The notes beneath the pieces were generated by a model. That model ran no database searches. It was not told the origin of the DNA and saw nothing but the letters and a program-made list of their open reading frames with translations. Source: Thermodesulfobium acidiphilum (GTDB lineage: Bacteria > Thermodesulfobiota > Thermodesulfobiia > Thermodesulfobiales > Thermodesulfobiaceae). Taken from it: a stretch of 64,000 nucleotides of DNA. The translations under genes and the position numbers were made by a program. The DNA lies in NCBI RefSeq assembly GCF_003057965.1, contig NZ_CP020921.1, forward strand, positions 670,916 to 734,915. The letters are read 5' to 3'. This document shows positions 1 to 8,482 of the stretch, one piece after another (the first letter of the stretch is position 1; the number at the start of each line of letters is the position of its first letter).

Positions 1-2
1 AT

Positions 3-1040
3 ATAGTCTTTTCTATAAAGAAATTCAAAGACTATGGAAAATTATCTGGAAAATCTATAGACGATTTAATTAAAAACTATAGAGTTGATTCATCATCTTA
101 CAAAGAAAATCCTTTGGATTTTGTGTTATGGAAAGCATCAAAGCCAGGTGAGCCTTTTTGGGAAAGCCCATTTGGGCAAGGGAGGCCAGGATGGCACATA
201 GAATGTTCTGCAATGTCTCTGAAACACTTCGGTTCTCCATTTGATATTCATGCTGGTGGGCAAGATTTAATTTTTCCTCATCACGAAAATGAAATTGCAC
301 AATCAGAGGGTTTTACTGGGAAAAAATTTGTAAATTATTGGTTGCATAATGGCTTTGTTACTATATCTGGAGAAAAAATGTCAAAATCTCTTGGAAATTT
401 TAAAACCTTAAGAGATATTTATCAGGAATATGATCCGATGGTTTTAAGGCTTTTTATACTGAGTAGCCATTATAGAAGCCCAGTTGTATTTAATTTAGAA
501 AATTTAATGGCTGCGAAAGAGGCTTGGGATAAAATTAAAAATGCTGTTGACGTATGTTCTTCTCTCGGGCTTATAGGAGAGCTTAAAGTAGCTTTGCCAA
601 ATAATTTTATTGCCGCTTTGTGTGACGATCTAAATACTCCGTTAGCTATTTCTTATATTTTTGAAAAAGTTAGACTTATTAATTCGCTTGTAGATAGTTA
701 TTTGAAATCACAAGCAACGGATGTGAAAAGCACTGTTTCTTCTAATATAAGTGAGGTTTTGTCTATGATTGAAATATTGGGTCTAAAGTATAAGCCTGAT
801 GTTTTATTTTATTCTAAAGAACAGTTGTCTAAAGAATTTGGCTCTTATAATTCTACTGAAGTAAATTTTGAATCATTTGATGAACTTACTACTGAAAACA
901 TTTTTAAACTTCTGAGTTTTAGAGAGTTTTTAAAAAAGAGAGAATTATATGAAAGTGCTGATAAAATAAGGGACTTTTTAAATAAAAAAGGAATTGTAAT
1001 AGAAGATTTGCCAGGAGGCATAAGAGTAAAAAAAAGATGA
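3..1040 (+). CDS. cysS: Cysteinyl-tRNA synthetase (3' part, cut by window edge)
   Basis: Class I cysteinyl-tRNA synthetase, which charges tRNA-Cys in the cytoplasm. The reading frame is open from base 3, and the residues before the first in-frame start-like codon still match the family (the DYGKLSG stretch), so the true start and the HIGH motif lie outside the window. Visible are GRPGWHIECSAM, which carries a zinc-ligand cysteine, the HENEIAQSE segment and the KMSKS loop (about bases 376-393), followed by the helical anticodon-binding C-terminal part. The stop overlaps the start of rlmB by 4 bases, a cysS-rlmB pairing common in low-GC bacteria that suggests translational coupling. Confidence 0.96.
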   Translation: MVFSIKKFKDYGKLSGKSIDDLIKNYRVDSSSYKENPLDFVLWKASKPGEPFWESPFGQGRPGWHIECSAMSLKHFGSPFDIHAGGQDLIFPHHENEIAQSEGFTGKKFVNYWLHNGFVTISGEKMSKSLGNFKTLRDIYQEYDPMVLRLFILSSHYRSPVVFNLENLMAAKEAWDKIKNAVDVCSSLGLIGELKVALPNNFIAALCDDLNTPLAISYIFEKVRLINSLVDSYLKSQATDVKSTVSSNISEVLSMIEILGLKYKPDVLFYSKEQLSKEFGSYNSTEVNFESFDELTTENIFKLLSFREFLKKRELYESADKIRDFLNKKGIVIEDLPGGIRVKKR

Positions 1041-1771
1041 AAAGTGATCTTGTGATTGGTGTACATCCTGTTATTAACGCTATTAAAGAAGGAATAGAAT
1101 TTAGAGAATTGCTTATTGCTAGAAATAAGAGACTGCCATTTATAGAAGAGTTTTTAGAAAAAAATAAAGACAAAAGATCTCTTGTTATTTATAAGAATCT
1201 TTCAGAAATTGAAAGACTTTTCCCTAATTCCCAAGGAATAGTAATGTTTATAAAGAGATTTGAATATGCAGATGAGGAAGAAACTGTTCTTAATGCTATA
1301 AAGTCTAAAAAGGTTCTTTTAGCTTTTTCTGGTATTATGGACGTGCGTAATATTGGTGCTGTAGCTAGAACTGCTCAAGCATCTGGTCTGGTGGGAGGAA
1401 TAATTTTACCAAAACATAGATCGCTTGATATTACTCCTGCTGCTATCAAGGCATCTACGGGCTCACTCTTAAACATACCGGTAGTGCGACTCAGCAATTT
1501 AAGATACTTTGTAAAGGATCTAAAAAAAAGAGGCGTGAACGTTATTGGTGTGGAAAAGAAAGGATCAATTAGGTATGATATGTTGAAATACGATCTTCCT
1601 ATTTGTTGCGTTTTTGGTTCGGAATCTAAATCGCTTTCTGATGTTTTTCTACGAGATCTCGATCAGAGCGTATATATTCCTATGGCTAGTGATTTCAACT
1701 CTTTAAATTTATCTGTAGCCTCTAGTATTTTGTTATACGAAATATTTAGGCAAAAGAATTTTGAGTTATAA
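1037..1771 (+). CDS. rlmB: 23S rRNA 2'-O-ribose methyltransferase, TrmH/RlmB family
   Basis: SPOUT-class methyltransferase of 244 residues, predicted to methylate a guanosine ribose of 23S rRNA using S-adenosylmethionine. The N-terminal substrate-binding part begins with VIGVHPVINAIKEG. The catalytic domain shows motif 1 (DVRNIGAVARTAQASG, about residue 100), the CCVFGSESK motif 2 and the NLSVASSILLYE motif 3 that form the trefoil knot. The start overlaps the cysS stop (ATGA-type), so the two are probably one transcript. RlmB and its tRNA-modifying relatives cannot be separated by sequence alone; the cysS context favours RlmB. Confidence 0.9.
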   Translation: MKSDLVIGVHPVINAIKEGIEFRELLIARNKRLPFIEEFLEKNKDKRSLVIYKNLSEIERLFPNSQGIVMFIKRFEYADEEETVLNAIKSKKVLLAFSGIMDVRNIGAVARTAQASGLVGGIILPKHRSLDITPAAIKASTGSLLNIPVVRLSNLRYFVKDLKKRGVNVIGVEKKGSIRYDMLKYDLPICCVFGSESKSLSDVFLRDLDQSVYIPMASDFNSLNLSVASSILLYEIFRQKNFEL

Positions 1772-1810
1772 TATTATCCTTGATAATTTATTTTAAGGAG
1801 GAATTTTTTA

Positions 1811-2275
1811 ATGCTACCAATACCAACAAAGTACTTTATCTCTTTTGGAAGTTGTAATGCTGATCACCCTCTTAACGCATTTGATGGCGCACTCCTTTCT
1901 GCTGGAGTAGGGAATACTAACCTTGTAAGAGTTAGTAGTATTTTGCCACCGTCTGCTGTGGAAGTAAAGAATTTAGCTTTACCTTATGGCGCGCTAGTTC
2001 CTATTGCTTATGCGAGCAAGGTAAGTACAAATAAGGGGGAAAGAATTGCAGCAGCAGCTGGCATTGGAATACCTAAAGATCCAAGCCTTCCTGGTTTAAT
2101 AATGGAGTATAGTTGTTCTGGAAGCAAAGAGGAAGCTGAAAAAACAGTATTAGAAATGGTTGAAGAGGGTTTTGCAATGAGAGGTTTTAAGCTTTTAGAA
2201 AAGAAGGCTGTGACTACGGATATTGTAGTAGAGAAAGCTGCATGTGCCTTCGCTTGTGTGGTCCTATGGTATTAG
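1811..2275 (+). CDS. Pyruvoyl-dependent arginine decarboxylase
   Basis: Makes agmatine from arginine with a self-generated pyruvoyl group instead of PLP. The 154-residue length and the pattern SFGSCNADHP, then NLVRVSSILPP, are typical of the PvlArgDC family. The proenzyme should cleave itself between Ser42 and Ser43, giving a short beta chain and a pyruvoyl-capped alpha chain. A strong Shine-Dalgarno (AAGGAGGA) precedes the ATG. The gene overlaps speE, so both probably act in spermidine synthesis by the agmatine route. No agmatinase is seen in the window. The family is frequent in archaea and scattered in anaerobic bacteria. Confidence 0.92.
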   Translation: MLPIPTKYFISFGSCNADHPLNAFDGALLSAGVGNTNLVRVSSILPPSAVEVKNLALPYGALVPIAYASKVSTNKGERIAAAAGIGIPKDPSLPGLIMEYSCSGSKEEAEKTVLEMVEEGFAMRGFKLLEKKAVTTDIVVEKAACAFACVVLWY

Positions 2276-3123
2276 GAGATAATAATACACCAATTTTTCA
2301 ATTCAAAGAAGAACATCTTCCAGGTTCTGGCATATATTTTGATGTGATTGATATACTCTTTAGTGCGCATTCGAAATATCAAAGAATTGAAGTATTTCAA
2401 ACTGCTAGTTATGGTAGAGTTCTTCTTGTAGACGGAAAAGTAATGCTTACTGAAAGAGATGAGTTTATCTATCATGAGATGTTAACTCACGTTCCATTGA
2501 GTTTATCAGATAAAATTAAAAATGTTCTAATTATTGGAGGAGGAGATGGTGGTTCTGCAAGGGAGTGTTTAAAATATAAAAATATTAAACGCATAAAACA
2601 AGTTGAAATTGATGAAATGGTTGTAGAAGTGAGCAAAAAATTTTTTCCTACTCTGTCAAGTGCTTTTAGTGATCCTAGATTTGAACTTTGTATTTGTGAT
2701 GGAATAAATTTTGTTAGACAGACTTCAGAAAAGTTTGACTTTGTTATAGTTGATTCAACTGATCCGATAGGGCCTGCTATTGGTTTATTTGAGGGCGAGT
2801 TTTTTGAAAACATAAAAAAAATTCTAACTCCTGAGGGTATTTTGGTTTTTCAGCTTGAATCTCCATGGTGTCATTTGGAATTTATTAGCGAAGTTAGCAA
2901 AAAAGTCAAAAATATCTTTCCGATTTTTAAAAATTATATTGCATTTATACCAACTTATCCTTCTGGGTTGTGGAGTTTTGGTTTTGCATCCTTTAAAATA
3001 GATCCGATAAAGGAATTGCAAAGTGATATATCTATTAGCGGTTTAAAATACTATACATCAGAGATTCACAAGGCATCCTTTGCACTTCCTAAATTTTTTA
3101 AAAATTCTGTAAGAGATATTTAA
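2266..3123 (+). CDS. speE: Polyamine aminopropyltransferase (spermidine synthase family)
   Basis: Transfers an aminopropyl group from decarboxylated SAM to putrescine or agmatine. The Rossmann methyltransferase-like fold is shown by GGGDGGSARE, VEIDEMVVEV (acidic residue of motif II), CDGINFV and the catalytic IVDSTDP loop. The ATG at 2266 is chosen; another in-frame ATG at 2242 would add eight residues, and neither has a good ribosome site, so start certainty is limited. It overlaps the end of the arginine decarboxylase gene and ends 4 bases into the convergent CooT gene. The arginine decarboxylase neighbour makes agmatine a plausible acceptor. Confidence 0.92.
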   Translation: MVLGDNNTPIFQFKEEHLPGSGIYFDVIDILFSAHSKYQRIEVFQTASYGRVLLVDGKVMLTERDEFIYHEMLTHVPLSLSDKIKNVLIIGGGDGGSARECLKYKNIKRIKQVEIDEMVVEVSKKFFPTLSSAFSDPRFELCICDGINFVRQTSEKFDFVIVDSTDPIGPAIGLFEGEFFENIKKILTPEGILVFQLESPWCHLEFISEVSKKVKNIFPIFKNYIAFIPTYPSGLWSFGFASFKIDPIKELQSDISISGLKYYTSEIHKASFALPKFFKNSVRDI

Positions 3124-3314
3124 ATTTTTTGAAAGATTATTTTATGTTGTAACAGGTTTATTTCAAGTAGTTTTGCATGTATTTCTTTTTGTTCGCCAAA
3201 AATATTAACTAGAAACCACAAGTTATCTTCTTCTGGTTTTAAGAGTGCAACGTCTTTAAGGATTAAAGTTTCTTCGCATTCCTGATTTTTATAAAAAGCA
3301 CTGGCTTCACACAT
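3120..3314 (-). CDS. CooT-family nickel-binding protein
   Basis: Small protein of 64 residues beginning MCEASAFY, the invariant Met-Cys start of CooT-type proteins, followed by the beta-rich ILKDVALLKPEED segment. CooT of Rhodospirillum binds nickel through the N-terminal Cys2 as a dimer and helps to mature CO dehydrogenase; many homologues occur in strict anaerobes without a proven role. It lies directly downstream of the DUF3842 gene with only 2 bases between them, and its ribosome site lies inside the end of that gene, so the two are probably one transcript. The role here (CO dehydrogenase or hydrogenase nickel supply) is inference. Confidence 0.8.
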   Translation of the reverse strand: MCEASAFYKNQECEETLILKDVALLKPEEDNLWFLVNIFGEQKEIHAKLLEINLLQHKIIFQKI

Positions 3315-3316
3315 TT

Positions 3317-3760
3317 TTAGCTCGTCCTTTCGATATAATTTTTTAGACGCAAAACTGCGTCTTCAACTTGGTGGGGGAGGGGTTCTTGCTGGGTAAGAGC
3401 AATATCTATATTTGATTGATTAATAGGTAAAAGAATTTTTACTGCTTTTGATTTTGCAACAGCTTCCGACATTTTTTGGGTGAATTCTCCCATCATAGAA
3501 TCGGCTACTAAAATACTAATTGAACCAAGTATATAATCAGCTTCTGGAACATTCTTTATTATTGCGTTTTCACCTGATGCACCTTTATTTGCTTTTGCTT
3601 TAAGCATATTTACTGTGGCAAATGCATTTGTTCCTAGCGCAATTATTTCTATATTTTCAATAATTTCTGATAAAATTTCTCTAATTTTTAGCACTATTTG
3701 TTGACCTATTCCGCCACCTTGTCCATCAACTATAGCTATTTTTATGATATTTTTTTCCAT
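3317..3760 (-). CDS. DUF3842 family protein
   Basis: Protein of 147 residues with an N-terminal beta-strand and glycine-rich loop (IAIVDGQGGGIGQQI), then LGTNAFATVNMLKAKANKGASGENAI, the hallmark of DUF3842. No function is established. The fold resembles a nucleotide-binding Rossmann-like protein, and a hydrophobic segment with LVADSMMGEFT follows. GGAGGGTAA precedes the ATG. The tight pairing with CooT suggests a shared metal-related role, but that is inference. Confidence 0.8.
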   Translation of the reverse strand: MEKNIIKIAIVDGQGGGIGQQIVLKIREILSEIIENIEIIALGTNAFATVNMLKAKANKGASGENAIIKNVPEADYILGSISILVADSMMGEFTQKMSEAVAKSKAVKILLPINQSNIDIALTQQEPLPHQVEDAVLRLKNYIERTS

Positions 3761-3784
3761 TTACCCTCCTTTTTAGCTTCTTTT

Positions 3785-3809
3785 ATTATAACAAATTTTG
3801 TTTTATAAT
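3785..3809. promoter_or_regulatory. Divergent promoter region with partial dyad
   Basis: The 80-base gap between DUF3842 (minus) and the PfkB gene (plus) contains ATTATAACAAA facing TTTTGTTTTATAAT. It gives a TATAAT-type -10 box on each strand (plus-strand copy 3804-3809) within an imperfect palindrome. No good -35 box is seen on either side. A shared operator is possible but unproven. Confidence 0.35.
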
Positions 3810-3843
3810 GTACAAGAATTATAAAAAATAATTGGGAGGATTA

Positions 3844-4791
3844 TTGATTTTTTGTGTTGGAACCATAGTATTTGATACTATACTTGTAGTTAAAAAGTTA
3901 GCATTGGTTAACGATGCAGTTGTAGCTGATGAATACAAAAGGACTTTTGGTGGAGCTGCTGCAAATTGTGCTGTTACAATAAAAAAATTATCTATAGAAT
4001 CAGGCCTTATTTCTGTTGTAGGAAATAATGATTTTCACCACGGATATGAGGGTTATCTTAAAGATTTAATGATAGATACGAAATTTGTATTCAAAGTTCC
4101 AGATGGATATTCTCCAAGAAGCATATTGATTACAAGAGTGCCCGATGGTGCTCAACAAATTTACTTTTATGAGGATAAAATAAACTATGAAAAAATTTTA
4201 GAATCGAATATTTCAAATATATTAAATAATTTAGATAAATGTAAAATACTACACTTTACTACTGGGTATTATGATTTTTATAAGAAATTCTTAATAAAGT
4301 TAAAGGATAGTAAAAAGGATATAGTAATAAGTTTTGACCCAGGGCAACAAACCTTGACTCAACCTGAAAAAGTGATTGAAATACTGCCGTATGTTGATTT
4401 TCTGTTTATGAATGAATTTGAAAACAAAAAATTATGCGATGTTTTAAACGTTGATAATATTATGAAATATAAAAAGTTCAAGCTTTCTTGTGTAAGTTTA
4501 GGTAAGAATGGATGTGAGATTTTTTATAACGGAGTAAATTATAAAATTCCAGCTATTCCTCCAGAAAAATTCGTAGACTCTACAGGAGCAGGAGATAGCC
4601 ACAGAGGCGCTTTTTTGGCTTCATATCTTATGGGATTTGAGTTTATTGATTGTGCTTATATAGCGGCCTCTGTATCATCTTTTGTTTTAGAAAGAGACGG
4701 GGCTCAAACCAATTTGCCAAACCTTGATATGGCAATTGAAAGAGCTAAAAGATTCACTAATTCAAGTTTTAAAGTTTTACATCAATCATAG
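3844..4791 (+). CDS. PfkB-family carbohydrate/nucleoside kinase
   Basis: Ribokinase-like sugar or nucleoside kinase of about 315 residues; the substrate cannot be told from sequence. The N-terminal GGAAANCAV motif binds the sugar and the C-terminal DSTGAGDSHRGAF motif carries the catalytic Asp and the anion hole; the usual Phe after GAGD is replaced by Ser-His. GGGAGGA at 3834-3840 fixes the start region. TTG at 3844 is chosen, although spacing is short, because an upstream TTG at 3832 would lie before the ribosome site. The last 23 bases overlap the convergent gene at 4769. Confidence 0.85.
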   Translation: MIFCVGTIVFDTILVVKKLALVNDAVVADEYKRTFGGAAANCAVTIKKLSIESGLISVVGNNDFHHGYEGYLKDLMIDTKFVFKVPDGYSPRSILITRVPDGAQQIYFYEDKINYEKILESNISNILNNLDKCKILHFTTGYYDFYKKFLIKLKDSKKDIVISFDPGQQTLTQPEKVIEILPYVDFLFMNEFENKKLCDVLNVDNIMKYKKFKLSCVSLGKNGCEIFYNGVNYKIPAIPPEKFVDSTGAGDSHRGAFLASYLMGFEFIDCAYIAASVSSFVLERDGAQTNLPNLDMAIERAKRFTNSSFKVLHQS

Positions 4792-5209
4792 CTGAGACAC
4801 CGACTCCCAATACCCTGTGAAACTGTAGTGGATTAAGAGAGTCAGATGGTATTAGAGCTTTAATTCTAAACTTATCATTGCTAAAATTAAATTCTAACTG
4901 CATAACAGCTTGTACTGTTTGTACTCTTTCGGCAGGGCCGGAAACCTGTGCTGCACCAACATATGTACCGTTCCCTATTGATATAATTGGTACAACTTTT
5001 GTCATTTCCTGAGTAGATATGTTTCTGTTCATAAGGACTGTGTTAATAAAATCATTTATCTGTCTGCCGAAAATTTTGACTGCTATTGCAATTCCCCCAC
5101 CTTCTAAGATGCTACCTAGATTGAATGCATAAAGTTTTGCAGGCGATAGAAGGAATAGGCTGCAAATTAAAGCTGCAATGGTAACCCTTTGGAAAATGAA
5201 TTTTCTCAT
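4769..5209 (-). CDS. Secreted protein of unknown function
   Basis: Protein of 146 residues with a clear signal peptide: MRKFIFQR, a hydrophobic core ALICSLFLL and a likely cleavage after LYA. The mature part has a hydrophobic glycine-rich helix (ILEGGGIAIAVKIFG), then a beta-rich half with GNGTYVGAAQVSGP. I do not recognise the family. GGAGGGATAA precedes the ATG. It is monocistronic, between the PfkB gene (convergent, overlapping) and the aromatic operon (divergent). It is probably periplasmic or attached to the outer face. Confidence 0.6.
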   Translation of the reverse strand: MRKFIFQRVTIAALICSLFLLSPAKLYAFNLGSILEGGGIAIAVKIFGRQINDFINTVLMNRNISTQEMTKVVPIISIGNGTYVGAAQVSGPAERVQTVQAVMQLEFNFSNDKFRIKALIPSDSLNPLQFHRVLGVGVSAMIDVKL

Positions 5210-5267
5210 TTTATCCCTCCTTTTGTTTATATTATATTCTAACTTAGATTACAAATAAATTAAATCT

Positions 5268-5296
5268 TTGACAAAAGCATAAATTTTTTATAGTAT
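5268..5296 (+). promoter_or_regulatory. Promoter of the aromatic amino acid operon
   Basis: TTGACA at 5268-5273, a 17-base spacer and TAGTAT at 5291-5296 form a near-consensus housekeeping promoter. Transcription would start near 5303, leaving only about 25 bases of leader before the DAHP synthase start. No attenuator or T-box hairpin fits in this short leader. Confidence 0.7.
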
Positions 5297-5328
5297 TTTT
5301 AAATCAGTTTTATATGGAGGTAATTTTT

Positions 5329-6339
5329 ATGATTATTGTAATGAAACCGTCAGCAAGTGAAGAAGAGATTAATAGAGTAGTTGAAAAGTTAAAGAGTTTA
5401 GGTTTTGGAGTTCATCTTTCGAGGGGAGAGGTTCATACTATAATCGGTGCAATTGGAGACAAAAAGTTGCTAGTCGAGCCTATTGAAGTGTTACCTGGAG
5501 TTTCTGAGGTTATACCTGTGAGGAAGCCGTATAAAAGGGCTAGTAGAGAATTTCATCCTCTGGATACTATCATAGATATGAAAGACTTTAAAATAGGTGG
5601 AAAACAGCTAGTGATTATGGCTGGCCCGTGTGCTGTTGAAAGTAGAGAGCTATCCTTCGAAGTGGCAAAAGCGATTAAAAGTTTTGGAGCCAATATTTTA
5701 AGAGGAGGCGCATTTAAACCAAGATCTAGCCCATATTCTTTCCAGGGGTTGGGAGAAGAAGGACTGAAATATCTTAGAGAAGCTGCTGATGAGTATGGCT
5801 TAAAGGTCGTTACAGAGGTAATGGACACCAGAGATGTCGAGTTGGTTGCTTCTTATGCTGACATACTTCAAGTAGGGACAAGGAATATGCAAAATTTTCC
5901 ATTGTTAAGAGAAATAGGTGGGTGTTCAAAACCTGTTTTATTAAAAAGAGGGCTATCCTCATCAATTGAAGAATGGTTATTAGCTGCGGAATACATTTTA
6001 GCTGAAGGAAACCAGGACGTAATTATGTGTGAAAGAGGTATTAGAACTTTTGAGAAATATACAAGGAATACTCTTGACTTAAGCGCTGTTCCTCTGATAA
6101 AACAGCTTAGTCATCTCCCAATAATTGTCGATCCAAGCCATGCTACAGGAAAGAGATCTCTTGTAGCTCCGATGGCTAGAGCTGCAATTGCTTCTGGAGC
6201 AGATGGGTTAATGATAGAGGTTCATCCAAGGCCAGAAGAAGCCCTGTCAGATGGTCCTCAATCTCTCAATTTGAGTGAGTTTGAAACGCTTATGAATGAA
6301 ATTCGACCAATAGCAAAAGTATTGAATAGAACGTTGTAA
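5329..6339 (+). CDS. aroF: 3-deoxy-7-phosphoheptulonate synthase (DAHP synthase, type I beta)
   Basis: First step of the shikimate pathway: joins phosphoenolpyruvate and erythrose 4-phosphate. The start at 5329 is set by the GGAGGT at 5316-5321; an upstream in-frame ATG overlaps that site. Residues 1-70 form the ferredoxin-like regulatory domain found in the Thermotoga and Geobacillus enzymes, and the rest is a KDO8P-synthase-like barrel with [36 protein letters not shown] and the metal-binding glutamate in MIEVHP. At 336 residues it has the family's usual length. tyrA follows 6 bases later, then aroA, in one operon. The N-terminal domain suggests feedback control by tyrosine or phenylalanine. 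Confidence 0.95.
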   Translation: MIIVMKPSASEEEINRVVEKLKSLGFGVHLSRGEVHTIIGAIGDKKLLVEPIEVLPGVSEVIPVRKPYKRASREFHPLDTIIDMKDFKIGGKQLVIMAGPCAVESRELSFEVAKAIKSFGANILRGGAFKPRSSPYSFQGLGEEGLKYLREAADEYGLKVVTEVMDTRDVELVASYADILQVGTRNMQNFPLLREIGGCSKPVLLKRGLSSSIEEWLLAAEYILAEGNQDVIMCERGIRTFEKYTRNTLDLSAVPLIKQLSHLPIIVDPSHATGKRSLVAPMARAAIASGADGLMIEVHPRPEEALSDGPQSLNLSEFETLMNEIRPIAKVLNRTL

Positions 6340-6345
6340 AGTATA

Positions 6346-7191
6346 ATGGATTTTAAAAATATTTGTATCATAGGGCTTGGTCTTATTGGGGGTTCTCTAG
6401 CTAAGGCTTTTGCTTCCAATGGGTATAAAGTTTATGGCTACGATTCAAATATAGATACTATAAATCTTGCTAAATCTGATAGATTTTTTAGCCATTTGAA
6501 CGATAAATTGGACTCTAATATTTCTAATTGTGATCTTGTTTTTGTATGTGTAAATATTGAAGAAACTCTAAATGCATTTAAGACTCTTATGCCATATCTT
6601 AAAAACAATTGTATTGTGTGCGACGTAGCTAGCGTAAAATCTCATTTTTTTAATGAAGTTGTTAAAATTATTCCTAAAGAAATTAACTTTATAAGTACTC
6701 ATCCAATGGCTGGCACACAATATAGTGGATATAAGAATTCGTTTAAAGAAATTTTTTTTGATAGACCATTTTTAATAATAAGAAACGAGAATGCTAAACA
6801 TTTGGTTGATGAGCTTGGTAATTTTTTGAAAATTAATCTAAGAGTTAATATTCAATTAATTAGTATTGATGAGCATGATAGTCTTGTTTCTTTAATTAGT
6901 CATTTACCTATGTTTGTAGCCCTATCTTTATCGAGCACCCTAAGGAAATATAATGAAGTTTTCCCATATTTAAATTTGGTTGCTGGTCCTGGTTTTAAGG
7001 ATACTTCTAGATTAGCGCTTCAGGATCCAAATTTTACTTATTCAATATTTAAATTCAACAGGAAAGAGGTTTTGAGAGCTATTAATTCATATATTGATAC
7101 CTTATCCTCTCTTAAAGAATCATTTGAGAAAGATATAGAAAGATTTAGATCAGAAATTGTGGCAGCTAAAGAATTTAGAGGGAGGTTTTAG
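6346..7191 (+). CDS. tyrA: Prephenate (or arogenate) dehydrogenase
   Basis: Oxidative decarboxylation toward tyrosine. The 281 residues comprise an N-terminal NAD(P)-binding Rossmann fold (IIGLGLIGGSLAKAF, residues 8-22) and a helical C-terminal domain. STHPMAG carries the expected substrate histidine, and DEHDS and SHLPM match the family. There is no ACT domain, so feedback control within the protein is not expected. It lies between the DAHP synthase gene and aroA with gaps of 6 and 2 bases. Prephenate versus arogenate specificity cannot be decided here. Confidence 0.92.
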   Translation: MDFKNICIIGLGLIGGSLAKAFASNGYKVYGYDSNIDTINLAKSDRFFSHLNDKLDSNISNCDLVFVCVNIEETLNAFKTLMPYLKNNCIVCDVASVKSHFFNEVVKIIPKEINFISTHPMAGTQYSGYKNSFKEIFFDRPFLIIRNENAKHLVDELGNFLKINLRVNIQLISIDEHDSLVSLISHLPMFVALSLSSTLRKYNEVFPYLNLVAGPGFKDTSRLALQDPNFTYSIFKFNRKEVLRAINSYIDTLSSLKESFEKDIERFRSEIVAAKEFRGRF

Positions 7192-7193
7192 AG

Positions 7194-8474
7194 TTGAAAA
7201 TTTCAGGGAAATTAAAAAAATTTTCTTCAGAAATTTCAGTTCCTTCTGATAAATCTATTACTCATAGACTTTTTATCTTTGCTCTATCAAGCAAAAAAGA
7301 ATCCGTTATTAGAAATCCATTACTTGGTGCTGATACTTTGTCAACATTAACAATTGTTGAACAACTTGGAGGAAAGGTTGAAAGACAAGAAAAAATAATT
7401 ATTATTAAGGGGAAGGGTTTAAGAGATTTTGATGAACCAACAGATATTTTAAACTGTGGAAACTCTGGAACTACAATAAGGCTTTTTTCGGGCTTATTGG
7501 CTTCAGAAAGAAAAGGTTTATTTATTTTAACTGGGGATAATTCTTTAAGAAACAGACCAATGGGCAGAATAATAAGGCCATTATCTATTATGGGGGCCAA
7601 TATATTCTCAAGAAAAAACTTTTTGGCACCTTTAGCAATTGTTGGAAATAAAAGTGGCCTTAATGGAATTAATTATGAAATGCCTATTTCAAGCGCACAG
7701 TTAAAGTCGTGTCTGATCTTAGCTGGACTAAAAGCCAATTCTGATAGTATTATTGTTGAGCCATTTCCTTCTAGAGATCATACCGAGCTTATTTTGTCTT
7801 ATTTGGGTATTAATATAAAAAAAATAAATAATTCAATATACGTTTATCCCTCGGAAGATCTCAACCCTTTTGATCTGACTGTTCCGGGAGATCCTTCATC
7901 TGCAGCATTTTTTGTGGTTCTTGCAATATTAATACCCGGATCTAAATTACTAGTAAGAGAAGTTTGTCTTAATCCCTTAAGGATAGGTTATATTGAGGTA
8001 CTTAAAAGAATGGGAGCAAAAATAACTCTTGAATATAGTTCTTTTAGCCCTGAACCAATTGGAAACATTTTTGTGGAAGGAACGGAAAAGTTAACTGCTA
8101 CGAATATCTTTCCAGAAGAGGTGCCTAAAATTATTGATGAAATACCCATCATTTCAATTGCTATGGCGTTAGCTGAAGGTAAGAGTGAAATTTCAGGTGC
8201 ATTTGACTTGAGAAAGAAAGAAAGCGATAGAATAAATGCAATATGTTTTAACTTGAAAAATATGGGGATTAAGGTTACAGAAAAAGAAGATGGTTTCATT
8301 GTAGAAGGCCCAAATGAAATTAGGTCTTCAAATATCAAAACTTTTGACGATCACAGAATAGCAATGGCTTTTACCATTGCAGCACTTTTGGCGGATGGAG
8401 AAAGTCAAATAGATAATCCCTCATGTTGCTCGATTTCTTTCCCAGATTTCTATGATAAATTAAAAGAGTTGTAA
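7194..8474 (+). CDS. aroA: 3-phosphoshikimate 1-carboxyvinyltransferase (EPSP synthase)
   Basis: Transfers the enolpyruvyl group of PEP to shikimate 3-phosphate. The 426 residues fit the two-domain inverse alpha/beta barrel, with SDKSITHR near the N-terminus, NCGNSGTTIRL, the RDHTE segment, the catalytic KKESDRI region and DDHRIAMAF near the C-terminus. The start is TTG at 7194, set by the GGGAGG ending tyrA 10 bases upstream. It is the last gene of the operon and converges with cca 8 bases further on. Confidence 0.95.
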   Translation: MKISGKLKKFSSEISVPSDKSITHRLFIFALSSKKESVIRNPLLGADTLSTLTIVEQLGGKVERQEKIIIIKGKGLRDFDEPTDILNCGNSGTTIRLFSGLLASERKGLFILTGDNSLRNRPMGRIIRPLSIMGANIFSRKNFLAPLAIVGNKSGLNGINYEMPISSAQLKSCLILAGLKANSDSIIVEPFPSRDHTELILSYLGINIKKINNSIYVYPSEDLNPFDLTVPGDPSSAAFFVVLAILIPGSKLLVREVCLNPLRIGYIEVLKRMGAKITLEYSSFSPEPIGNIFVEGTEKLTATNIFPEEVPKIIDEIPIISIAMALAEGKSEISGAFDLRKKESDRINAICFNLKNMGIKVTEKEDGFIVEGPNEIRSSNIKTFDDHRIAMAFTIAALLADGESQIDNPSCCSISFPDFYDKLKEL

Positions 8475-8482
8475 AATAAAAA

